From: Phycisphaerales bacterium
Lineage (GTDB): Bacteria > Planctomycetota > Phycisphaerae > Phycisphaerales > UBA1924
DNA length: 64,000 bases
Direction: 5' to 3'
Assembly (NCBI GenBank): GCA_029260345.1
Contig: JAJDDK010000007.1
Coordinates: forward strand, 62,001-126,000
Below, in pieces: positions 45,510 through 52,915 of this stretch (the stretch's first letter is position 1; every line of letters starts with the position of its first letter). A program made the position numbers and the translations under genes. The notes under the pieces were generated by a model, which was not told the DNA's origin, ran no database searches, and worked only from the letters and a program-made list of their open reading frames with translations.

Positions 45510-46447
45510 GGTTTTGGCCCATCCACGTGGGTGTACGTCCCGCCGGATGAGTTCGCGATGCGACGAAGCTGTTCTTCCGCTTCGCGACTCACAAATGAAA
45601 TGGTGTGCACGGGCGTCGGCTCAATCCATGATGAGTTCATGCGAGCGACTTCCTGCGCCACCAGGTCAGGAAACTGCCCGTCCGTCATGAAGTAGATCGC
45701 ATCGGGGCGCGGTCGAATATCGAAAACGATTTCGAATGCCGGCAATGGATTGGTCGCTCCGCCGGCGGCGATGGCGCTGATGTCGCGCTGGGCGAAGTCT
45801 TTGGCGCGCCGAATCGCGCGCTCCCATTGGCGCTTTCCACCAATGATGCGCGGCTCATGGGAATACAAGACAACAAAGAACGACGCATGTTCATTCAGAC
45901 TCTCAAGGCTCCCGGTCAGTTCGCGCCGAAGCGTTTCGATCTTCGGACCGGTCATCGAACCTGAAATGTCAACGATGTAAGCGAACCGTGAGCCGCGCGC
46001 TTCGACGCCGAAGAATGACGCCGCGCCACCACCGGCGCCGCCGCCCATGTCCATACCTTCGCCCAGACTCTTCCCCGCCCCGTCCATGCCGGTCATATCC
46101 GACACGGAAGTCTCGAGGCTGATCTCTGAGATTGGCGAATCAAAGAGCGTGGCGTCGACCAGTTCAGTCGAGCTGGCCGCATCAATTTCGGGGAGCGATT
46201 CCTGCAGCGCGTCCGACTGCATCTGTGTGAGTTCGGCGTCGGTGACGATCGCGAGTTCGATTTCATCGCCGCCGGCGCCGCCCCCGCCGGGGCGATCCAG
46301 CAGAATGAACGCCGCCAGGATCAGGAACAGCATGTGGACAATGATGGAGGCGACGATGCCCAGCGCGGGCGCCCGTCGCACCTCGGGGCGCCCCCCCTCG
46401 TGCGCACGAGCGTGGCGGCTCGTCGCGTGGTCCGACGTCTCACTCAT
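45506..46447 (-). CDS. Membrane-anchored von Willebrand factor A-domain protein
   Basis: First gene of the operon, 313 aa. A His/Arg-rich N-terminus and a membrane helix ('LGIVASIIVHMLFLILAAFI') precede a Gly/Ser/Asp-rich linker and then a VWA domain. The MIDAS metal site is complete: D-x-S-x-S in 'YIVDISGSMTGPKIETLRRE', Thr in 'GGATNPLPAF' and Asp in 'YFMTDGQFPD'. The domain would face the periplasm and bind a divalent ion plus a protein partner. The start may be ATG 46447 or ATG 46486; neither has a strong ribosome-binding site. It overlaps the next gene by four bases and is divergent from pyrH. Confidence 0.92.
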   Translation of the reverse strand: MSETSDHATSRHARAHEGGRPEVRRAPALGIVASIIVHMLFLILAAFILLDRPGGGGAGGDEIELAIVTDAELTQMQSDALQESLPEIDAASSTELVDATLFDSPISEISLETSVSDMTGMDGAGKSLGEGMDMGGGAGGGAASFFGVEARGSRFAYIVDISGSMTGPKIETLRRELTGSLESLNEHASFFVVLYSHEPRIIGGKRQWERAIRRAKDFAQRDISAIAAGGATNPLPAFEIVFDIRPRPDAIYFMTDGQFPDLVAQEVARMNSSWIEPTPVHTISFVSREAEEQLRRIANSSGGTYTHVDGPKP

Positions 46448-46619
46448 CGGTTCGCCATGTCGCGGCGTTGTGTCAGGCACGATCATGAGTGTAGGCGGAG
46501 AATGCTTCGCCTTGACCGACGCCGCCGCGCGGGGTCCAATGCTGCCGCGACGAACGTGCGTCCTGCGTTCGAAATCGCGCCGCGGCCTTCCCCACTTCAA
46601 TTGCCACGCCGGAGCGTCC

Positions 46620-47351
46620 ATGCCCACCGAGCGAACACCGTACAAGCGCGTCCTCCTCAAACTGAGCGGAGAGGCGTTCTGCGAACCTGGCGGTTCCGGC
46701 GTGGACTCCGAGGAGCTCCAGGTGATCGCTCGCGAGATTTGCGAAGCGCACGCCACCGGCGCCGCAATCGCGGTGGTGGTCGGCGGCGGCAACATGGTGC
46801 GCGGCGCCGAACTCGCCCGTGAAGGACTGGTCCATCAGGCGACCGCTGACTACATGGGCATGCTCGGCACGGTGATTAATGGTCTGGCTCTGAAGGAAGC
46901 GCTGGAAACGCTTGATCAGCCGGCGCGCTGCATGACGGCGATCGATATTCCGGCCGTGTCGGAGCCGTTCATTCGCGGCCGGGCATTGCGACACCTTGAA
47001 CATGGCCGCATCGTCATCCTCGTCGCCGGAACCGGAAACCCGTTTTTCACAACCGACACCTGCGCGGCGTTGCGAGCCACTGAACTAGAAATGGACGTTG
47101 TCCTCAAAGCAACCAAGGTGGACGGCGTTTACACCGACGATCCGAACACAAACCCGAACGCGAAGCGGTACGACCATCTCACCTTTGCCGAAGCGCTTGA
47201 GAAGCGCTTGGCGGTGATGGACCTCACAGCGCTGACCATGTGCCAGGAGCGTCGACTGCCCGTGGTGGTTTTTGACTTCAAGAAACCCGGCAACATCCGG
47301 CGCGTGATTCAGGGCGAAGGCGTCGGCACGCTGCTCACCAATCGCATGTGA
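46620..47351 (+). CDS. pyrH: Uridylate kinase (UMP kinase)
   Basis: Cytoplasmic kinase making UDP from UMP and ATP. The protein (243 aa) opens 'YKRVLLKLSGEAFCE', has 'VVVGGGNMVRGAELAREGL', 'ATADYMGMLGTVINGLALKE', the UMP-binding 'GTGNPFFTTDTCAALRA' and 'KATKVDGVYTDDP', all diagnostic of bacterial PyrH. ATG 46620 fits the family N-terminus exactly and is preceded by CCGGAG. The usual neighbours tsf and frr are absent here. Confidence 0.98.
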   Translation: MPTERTPYKRVLLKLSGEAFCEPGGSGVDSEELQVIAREICEAHATGAAIAVVVGGGNMVRGAELAREGLVHQATADYMGMLGTVINGLALKEALETLDQPARCMTAIDIPAVSEPFIRGRALRHLEHGRIVILVAGTGNPFFTTDTCAALRATELEMDVVLKATKVDGVYTDDPNTNPNAKRYDHLTFAEALEKRLAVMDLTALTMCQERRLPVVVFDFKKPGNIRRVIQGEGVGTLLTNRM

Positions 47352-47361
47352 ATTGCGCCAG

Positions 47362-47769
47362 TCACGATGCGCCCGATGGTGCGTTTGTGACTTGAAGACC
47401 AGTCGCGGCAGACAGCGCTTCATGAGCGCGCCCGGCGAGTTCTTCCTTCACCAGGACATAATCCGTCGCGTGTGTCGAAACGACGAATACGGAAATGTTC
47501 GCCTCAGCCAGCGGCGCCAGGATGCGCGCCAATACGCCGACCATGTCGAAGGAAAGGGTTCCGGCGGCTCGCAGGCCGACCCAGCCTTGCTCACTGGTTA
47601 CGTCTGCGGGGACGTCACTCTCTTGCGAGACCACGGACCACTCCTCCGGCGTGCGAGTGATTGACACGAACGATCCTGAGAGAGTCTCGATCGAGGCTTT
47701 ATCGGACACCGAGTCCGCGCGCCAGACGGCGAACCGGCCTGCAATCCATTCCAGCGGAATATCGCGCAT
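47362..47769 (-). CDS. ACT-domain protein, COG3603-like
   Basis: A 135-aa soluble protein. 'IPLEWIAGRFAVWRADS' opens it, 'SFVSITRTPEEWSVVSQESD' and 'VTSEQGWVGLRAAGTLSFDM' are the family hallmarks, and the second half is an ACT-like fold with 'ISVFVVSTHATDYVLVKEEL'. Members of this group are thought to bind amino acids as small regulatory modules; the ligand is unknown. It is convergent with pyrH at a distance of 10 bp. I am sure of the family and unsure of the role. Confidence 0.88.
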   Translation of the reverse strand: MRDIPLEWIAGRFAVWRADSVSDKASIETLSGSFVSITRTPEEWSVVSQESDVPADVTSEQGWVGLRAAGTLSFDMVGVLARILAPLAEANISVFVVSTHATDYVLVKEELAGRAHEALSAATGLQVTNAPSGAS

Positions 47770-47913
47770 CTGAAAAAACTCCCTCGTGGATCGGCGGGCG
47801 TGCCGATTAGGATGGGCCGACCTTTCCGGCTGGTTGTTTGCTCCAGCGCATGGTGATGGTCGGGTGTTTGGCGGCGGTTCGTCCAGTGACGCCGCGGGTG
47901 GAGGTCTCGAAGT

Positions 47914-50433
47914 ATGAATGTTCGCCGTTGTCTCACCGTCGCGAGCCTAGCCGGAATAAGCGCATTCTTGAGCGCTGCGCATGCCGAGCAAGGCGTCGTG
48001 CCGATTGAGTTCCCATCGACACTGAGCGACGGTGACGCCTGCGCGATGTTCGGCCTCAGTGAAACGCAGCTCCATGAGCTTCAGTCGCGACTACACCTGA
48101 CGAACGTGCAACTGCTCCGCATGGGGCCGCACATGGTCGCGAAATCGCTGGACCGGCTGACTATGCCCGAGGCGGATGAGCCGGAAGAAGCCATGGAATG
48201 GCGCTTTCGCCAGCGCGCCGGCGCCGACGGGACCATCCCCCGCGACGCCATATTGATTGCCAAAGCCCAGCGCGATGCGCTGATCGCAAACAATGCAGTC
48301 ATCGAAGGCGCCGGGCCACAGTGGGAATGGCTCGGCCCCGGCAACATCGGCGGGCGCACGCGCTCGATCCTGATCAACCCGGATAACCCTGACGTGATGT
48401 ACGCGGGAAGTGTTGGCGGCGGCGTATGGAAGACCACCACGGGCGGCTCGGACTGGACTCCCCTGACGGACTTTATCGCGTCCATCGCCATCGGCTGCAT
48501 GGCCATGGACCCGAACGACCCTGACACGATCTACGTCGGCACCGGTGAAGGCTTTTTCAATTCCGACGCCATTCCCGGCGCCGGCATATTTCGCACGATT
48601 GACGGCGGCGCCACGTTCACGCAGATTCAGGCGACGAACACGGCCAATTTCGAGTTTGTCAACCGCATCGCTTTCGCGCCCGGCAGCAGCACGACCATGC
48701 TGGTCGCGACGAACAACGGCATCTTTCGCTCGACGAACGCCGGGCAATCATTCACGCAGGTGAACGCGACGCGCACGCTTGACGTGGAATATTCGCCCAT
48801 TGACTCAATGCGCGCCGTCGCCGGGCAGGGCAACAATGCGGCGTGGTCAAACGATGGCGGCGTGACGTGGAACGTCGCCGCAGGCGGCGCGGGCGGCGGG
48901 CGCGTCGAGGTGGCGATGGCGCCGTCCAATCCCGCGACGGTGTATGCCTCGGTGCAGGATTTTGGCGTGTTTCGGTCCGTGGACCACGGTCAGACGTATG
49001 CGCTCATTGGCTCGCAGTTCTACATGGGTGACCAAGGGTGGTACGACAACGCCATCTGGATTGACCCGATGGACTCGGAAACGGTGATCGTCGGCGGCAT
49101 TGATCTGTGGCGCACGCGCGACGCCGGCGGTGACTGGACGCAGATGAGCATGTGGCAATTCGCGCCCGATTCAGCCCACGCGGATCATCACTACATCATT
49201 GAACATCCTCAGTTCAACGGCACAACCAATCGCGTCGTGTATTTCGCCAATGATGGCGGCTTGTACCGCACGAACAACGTCTACAGCGCCGTTGATACGA
49301 ACGGCTGGCAATCCCTCAACAACAACTACGGCGTGACGCAGTTCTACGGCGGCGGCGGGAATCCGCTCGGATTCGGCACACTCGTCGGCGGCACGCAGGA
49401 CAACGGAACCATCGTCTATCGCGGCTCGACGGCGCAATGGATACGCATGTTCGGCGGTGATGGCGGGTTCGCCCAGGCGGACCAGAACCAGCTTCAGTTC
49501 CTGTATGGCGAAACACAGTGGGCCCGTGTCAATCGCAGTGATGATGTGGGTGACACCGCCGCATCGATCTATTTTCCGAGCCTGACCGACGCCAATCCCG
49601 GCACGACGAATTTTATCTCGCCGATTCGACTCGATCCGAATGGAAACAATCGGCTGTACGTCGGGTGCAGCCGGCTGTGGCGCACAAACAATGCACGCAC
49701 CGAAACCGGCGATGGCTGGACGGTCGTGCACGAGGACGTCGGTTCAAACCACAGCGCCATCGCTATTGCGCAAGGCAATCCTGATTTGATCTGGGTTGGC
49801 CATGGCAATGGGGATGTCTATCGCACGCTGAATGGAACGAGCGCGAATCCTATCTGGCAGCGCATGGATCAGAATGCGCCGGGATTGCCCAATCGCTTTG
49901 TCACGAGCATTGCGATCGAGCCGGATGACCACAATCGGGTCTGGGTGACGTTCAGCGGTTTCGTCGACAACAACGTGCGTTTTTCTGACGACGGTGGCGC
50001 GACATGGCAGATTCGCTCCGGCTCCCCCGCCGCGCACTTGCCCGCGCTGCCGGTGAACAGCGTTTGCGTTGATCCGGAGGTGGACCAGCGCATTTTTGTT
50101 GGAACGGATCTTGGCGTCTTTGTGTCAGAAGATGATGGGATGACATGGACCACGGACAACGTCGGTCCGGCGAACACGGTGGTTGATGAACTCTTCTTCA
50201 ACACCATGGCGGGGATGAAGTATGTGATCGCCGTCACGCACGGACGCGGGATGTATCGACTTTCGCTGAGCGAGACATTCACCACGCCTGCTGACCTCAA
50301 CGAGGACGGCGTCGTCAATGGGTCGGACCTCGCGATTCTGCTGGCCGGTTGGGGCGGTCCGTTCGGCGACGTCAATGGCGATGGCATAACCAACGGGCAA
50401 GACCTTGCGGCGCTTCTCGCGTCGTGGGGATAA
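47914..50433 (+). CDS. Exported BNR/sialidase-type beta-propeller protein with dockerin tail
   Basis: An 839-aa secreted protein with a signal peptide ('VASLAGISAFLSAAHAEQ'). From about residue 140 it shows repeated BNR/VPS10-like motifs S-x-D-x-G-x-x-W or close variants ('KTTTGGSDWTPLT', 'RTIDGGATFTQI', 'RSTNAGQSFTQV', 'FSDDGGATWQI', 'VSEDDGMTWTTD'), which form a beta-propeller similar to xyloglucanases and sortilins. The C-terminus holds two dockerin-type repeats ('VVNGSDLAILLAGWGGPF' and 'ITNGQDLAALLASWG'). GGAGG lies 9 bases before ATG 47914. Substrate unknown. Confidence 0.88.
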   Translation: MNVRRCLTVASLAGISAFLSAAHAEQGVVPIEFPSTLSDGDACAMFGLSETQLHELQSRLHLTNVQLLRMGPHMVAKSLDRLTMPEADEPEEAMEWRFRQRAGADGTIPRDAILIAKAQRDALIANNAVIEGAGPQWEWLGPGNIGGRTRSILINPDNPDVMYAGSVGGGVWKTTTGGSDWTPLTDFIASIAIGCMAMDPNDPDTIYVGTGEGFFNSDAIPGAGIFRTIDGGATFTQIQATNTANFEFVNRIAFAPGSSTTMLVATNNGIFRSTNAGQSFTQVNATRTLDVEYSPIDSMRAVAGQGNNAAWSNDGGVTWNVAAGGAGGGRVEVAMAPSNPATVYASVQDFGVFRSVDHGQTYALIGSQFYMGDQGWYDNAIWIDPMDSETVIVGGIDLWRTRDAGGDWTQMSMWQFAPDSAHADHHYIIEHPQFNGTTNRVVYFANDGGLYRTNNVYSAVDTNGWQSLNNNYGVTQFYGGGGNPLGFGTLVGGTQDNGTIVYRGSTAQWIRMFGGDGGFAQADQNQLQFLYGETQWARVNRSDDVGDTAASIYFPSLTDANPGTTNFISPIRLDPNGNNRLYVGCSRLWRTNNARTETGDGWTVVHEDVGSNHSAIAIAQGNPDLIWVGHGNGDVYRTLNGTSANPIWQRMDQNAPGLPNRFVTSIAIEPDDHNRVWVTFSGFVDNNVRFSDDGGATWQIRSGSPAAHLPALPVNSVCVDPEVDQRIFVGTDLGVFVSEDDGMTWTTDNVGPANTVVDELFFNTMAGMKYVIAVTHGRGMYRLSLSETFTTPADLNEDGVVNGSDLAILLAGWGGPFGDVNGDGITNGQDLAALLASWG

Positions 50434-50441
50434 CAACGGCC

Positions 50442-51098
50442 TCAGAACGGAATCATGACGCCGCCAAAAAACATCGCGGTTTCAAGCCCCGGGTTGTCGC
50501 TGGTGCCAAAGAGACGACCATTGGAGAAGTGCTGCCAACGCGCACCGAAGATCAAACGCGATGGTCCTTCGCTGTATCGCCACGTCATGCCCACGCCGAT
50601 GCGCGGCGTAAAATTGAACTCCGTCCCGCCCACCGGAACATCATTGCTCGAGAGCATCAGTCCCGCGCCGGCTTCAGCGAAAATGGAATAGCGATCACGA
50701 TTGATGAAGTGCCAGCGAAGCATCACGTTGAACGCGCCTGCAATCGCATCGTCGATTTCTTGATCGAAAAACCAGGCGCCGAACTCCATGACCACTTCAA
50801 GGTCGTCAACGAGAAATGTGTGAAGGCTGAAGCTGGCGTTGTATTCACTATTGAGCGGAGACTCGCCGAACCCCGCGCCGGCGCCAATCGACCACCACCA
50901 CGAGCCCTTGGCGCCGAACGTCGTGAGCGCGGCGACTTCGGCGACTTCCGGCTCGAGCGCGGGTTGATCGAGATAGAGTGAATCGTCCAGCCGCAACGAC
51001 GCCCGATTGAGATCCACATCCGCCACAAGTGGCTGGACGGCGCACGAGCACAGAAACAACCAGGCTGGCATTGCAAAACGCAGGACGGGTCTGGACAT
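50442..51098 (-). CDS. PagL-like outer-membrane lipid A deacylase
   Basis: A 218-aa beta-barrel protein of the acyloxyacyl hydrolase/PagL type (removes the 3-O acyl chain of lipid A). After a signal peptide ('LRFAMPAWLFLCSCAVQPLVA', which may also carry a lipobox at LCSC), alternating aromatic strands follow. The active-site pattern His-x-Ser ... Glu is visible near the C-terminus in 'RWQHFSNGRLFGTSDNPGLE', and the protein ends in a typical outer-membrane Phe ('GGVMIPF'). The His-Ser to Glu spacing differs by a few residues from P. aeruginosa PagL, as far as I recall that spacing. ATG 51098 is chosen because it starts the signal peptide. It is divergent from the SlyX-like gene. Confidence 0.78.
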   Translation of the reverse strand: MSRPVLRFAMPAWLFLCSCAVQPLVADVDLNRASLRLDDSLYLDQPALEPEVAEVAALTTFGAKGSWWWSIGAGAGFGESPLNSEYNASFSLHTFLVDDLEVVMEFGAWFFDQEIDDAIAGAFNVMLRWHFINRDRYSIFAEAGAGLMLSSNDVPVGGTEFNFTPRIGVGMTWRYSEGPSRLIFGARWQHFSNGRLFGTSDNPGLETAMFFGGVMIPF

Positions 51099-51160
51099 GG
51101 CGGGAAGTGTACCGTTCAAGCAATACCGCTCAACCGACACGATCAAGCATCGAGACGCCA

Positions 51161-51385
51161 ATGACCATGCAAGATGACATCACCCAGCTTCAGGAATCGC
51201 AACTCTTTCTGGATCGACGCCTCGACGAACTGAACGAGGCGATCCTGGACATCGCGACCCGGTTGCAGAGCGCGATCGATGCCCTTGCACGGATGGAATC
51301 TCGGATGAACGCGATTTCTGACTCGATTGCCGAAGGCGCGGCGCCGCCCGACGACGATGCGACATCGCCGCCTCAACTCGATTGA
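51161..51385 (+). CDS. SlyX-like coiled-coil protein
   Basis: A 74-aa protein forming one long helix with heptads ('ITQLQESQLFLDRRLDELNE', 'ILDIATRLQSAIDALARMES') and an acidic Pro-rich tail ('APPDDDATSPPQLD'), the SlyX layout. The length and pattern fit SlyX, but the family is defined by a simple coiled coil, so the name is only a resemblance. ATG 51161 is in frame, with a second ATG at 51167. It is short but has clear coding character. Confidence 0.65.
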   Translation: MTMQDDITQLQESQLFLDRRLDELNEAILDIATRLQSAIDALARMESRMNAISDSIAEGAAPPDDDATSPPQLD

Positions 51386-51397
51386 ATTTTCTTTCAA

Positions 51398-52348
51398 TCA
51401 GGGATTGGCCAGATCGCGCAGATTGCTCGCCGCGGTCGCGAGCTGAGTCGCCAGCGTGCGCCCGTCAGCGTTCAGCGCCGAATTCTTCGACGCCTCATCC
51501 GCAAATCGAACGGCGACTTGAGCGAACCTCGAAGCGGCTTCATTCAGCGGCGCCGGCGCTCCACCCTCGATCTGCAATTGAATGAGCTTGGGCTGCACTT
51601 CGCCAACGACGCGGAGCATTGCAACAATTTCTTCAAACACATTGGCGTTGTTGGCGGCGTTCGCCAACCGGCGCTGCGCCTGTGTCGCCATCGCGTTGCA
51701 CATCGCCGTGAGCGAACGAACTTTGAGGTCGCGCGTCTGTGAAGGTGTTCCCAACGCTTTGGAGATCTCAGCGGCAATAAGAATGTTGGGCTCGCTCGCC
51801 AGCCAGTCACCCAGAGATCCGACCAAAGGATCGACGGCGCCTTGATTGATGGCTGAGAATCCCTGGCCCTTGTCAATCTGGTTGAGCAGTGTTCCGAACT
51901 CACGAGCGGCGCCGAATCGCACGGCGGCGCGCGGGTCCTGAATGGCGTCAACCAAAATGGTGCGCGCCGGATCCGTCGCGATGGCGCCGGCAATCGACAT
52001 CACAATCTGCATCTGTTGCGCGTCTGGATTCTGCCCAACGATGCGCTGAATGGTCGGCATCACCTGCTGGCTGAAATAAAGACGAAACCCAACCGATGTC
52101 TCGCTGAGGGCCGGATCCACCAGACGATCGCGGGCGGCCTGTGCCGACGCCGCGTCTCCGGATTCGATGTTCCGGACATAGGAGTCGACATACGCGGAGA
52201 TCGTCTGCTGGTCTTGAGACGACAGCGGCTGGGCGGAAAGAACGGCCGCCGACAGCGACGACTGGGCGAGCGACGGCGCCGCAAACGCAAACAGCGTCGC
52301 AAACAGGTAAACCAGAAGTGAAAGTGGACGTAGCATGATCACCGACAT
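51398..52348 (-). CDS. Exported helical-repeat protein
   Basis: A 316-aa protein with signal peptide ('SLLVYLFATLFAFAAPSLAQ') and an all-helical mature part that reads like HEAT/Armadillo repeats ('VSETSVGFRLYFSQQV'-like helices, 'ILVDAIQDPRAAVRFGAARE', 'LASEPNILIAAEISKALG'). No catalytic motif is seen. ATG 52348 or 52336 begins the signal peptide; the longer open frame upstream is not credible. It ends just beyond the convergent SlyX-like gene. Similar exported repeat proteins occur at 4561 and 52912. Confidence 0.8.
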   Translation of the reverse strand: MSVIMLRPLSLLVYLFATLFAFAAPSLAQSSLSAAVLSAQPLSSQDQQTISAYVDSYVRNIESGDAASAQAARDRLVDPALSETSVGFRLYFSQQVMPTIQRIVGQNPDAQQMQIVMSIAGAIATDPARTILVDAIQDPRAAVRFGAAREFGTLLNQIDKGQGFSAINQGAVDPLVGSLGDWLASEPNILIAAEISKALGTPSQTRDLKVRSLTAMCNAMATQAQRRLANAANNANVFEEIVAMLRVVGEVQPKLIQLQIEGGAPAPLNEAASRFAQVAVRFADEASKNSALNADGRTLATQLATAASNLRDLANP

Positions 52349-52606
52349 GAGCCGCAGGGTTGGGCGAATGGCTGTGCAGGGCATGGCAATCGGACGAAAA
52401 ACGGGGCGAACCCCCACAAGTCGCCGACCGAGAATTCCGGGCGGACGGTAGCACCCGGTAGTGAGAGCGTCAATCAAAGCCGATGAATGAATCACTGCTC
52501 CAAATGCTTGATTCTCCATCCCCAAGGCCCATCGGTCGTGCAGGAGGAAACGTGACGGTACGCTGCGCCAGACGAGTCGAGATTCCCACGGAGATCCGGT
52601 GGCACG

Positions 52607-52915
52607 ATGCTGCGCGGCTTGAACATGTTTGTCCTCATGGCGACGTCCTGGGCGTGGGCGACGCTGCTGGTCGTGGGCGGCGCCAGTCTGGCCGTCTCAC
52701 CGCCAACCGGGCTGGGGCCATGGAAAGGCAAGATCGTTGTGCTGGCGGGCCTGGCCGGCGTCGCCGCGGGCGTCTTCGTCTTCGAGGTCATCGTCGCGGA
52801 TCGACTCTTCCCCAAAGCACGACGGCCACTGACGCTTTCCGTCGAACTTTTCTCGGGCGCTTTCATGCTGATCTTTACGGCGGCGGCTGTGTTCGTCTGG
52901 GTGTCGGGCGTATGA
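52607..52915 (+). CDS. Small membrane protein coupled to an exported TPR protein
   Basis: A 102-aa protein with about three membrane helices ('FVLMATSWAWATLLVVGGAS', 'IVVLAGLAGVAAGVFVFEVI', 'FSGAFMLIFTAAAVFVWVSG'). It is not a recognised family. Its TGA overlaps the ATG of the large gene at 52912 (ATGA), so they are co-translated. The combination of a small inner-membrane protein with a large exported repeat protein suggests the former anchors or helps export the latter; this is inference. Confidence 0.78.
   Translation: MLRGLNMFVLMATSWAWATLLVVGGASLAVSPPTGLGPWKGKIVVLAGLAGVAAGVFVFEVIVADRLFPKARRPLTLSVELFSGAFMLIFTAAAVFVWVSGV

Noticed and set aside
52483-52911. N-terminal extension of the large TPR protein
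   Set aside because: The in-frame region overlaps the small membrane gene in another frame; ATG 52912 with ATGA overlap and a signal peptide explains both.
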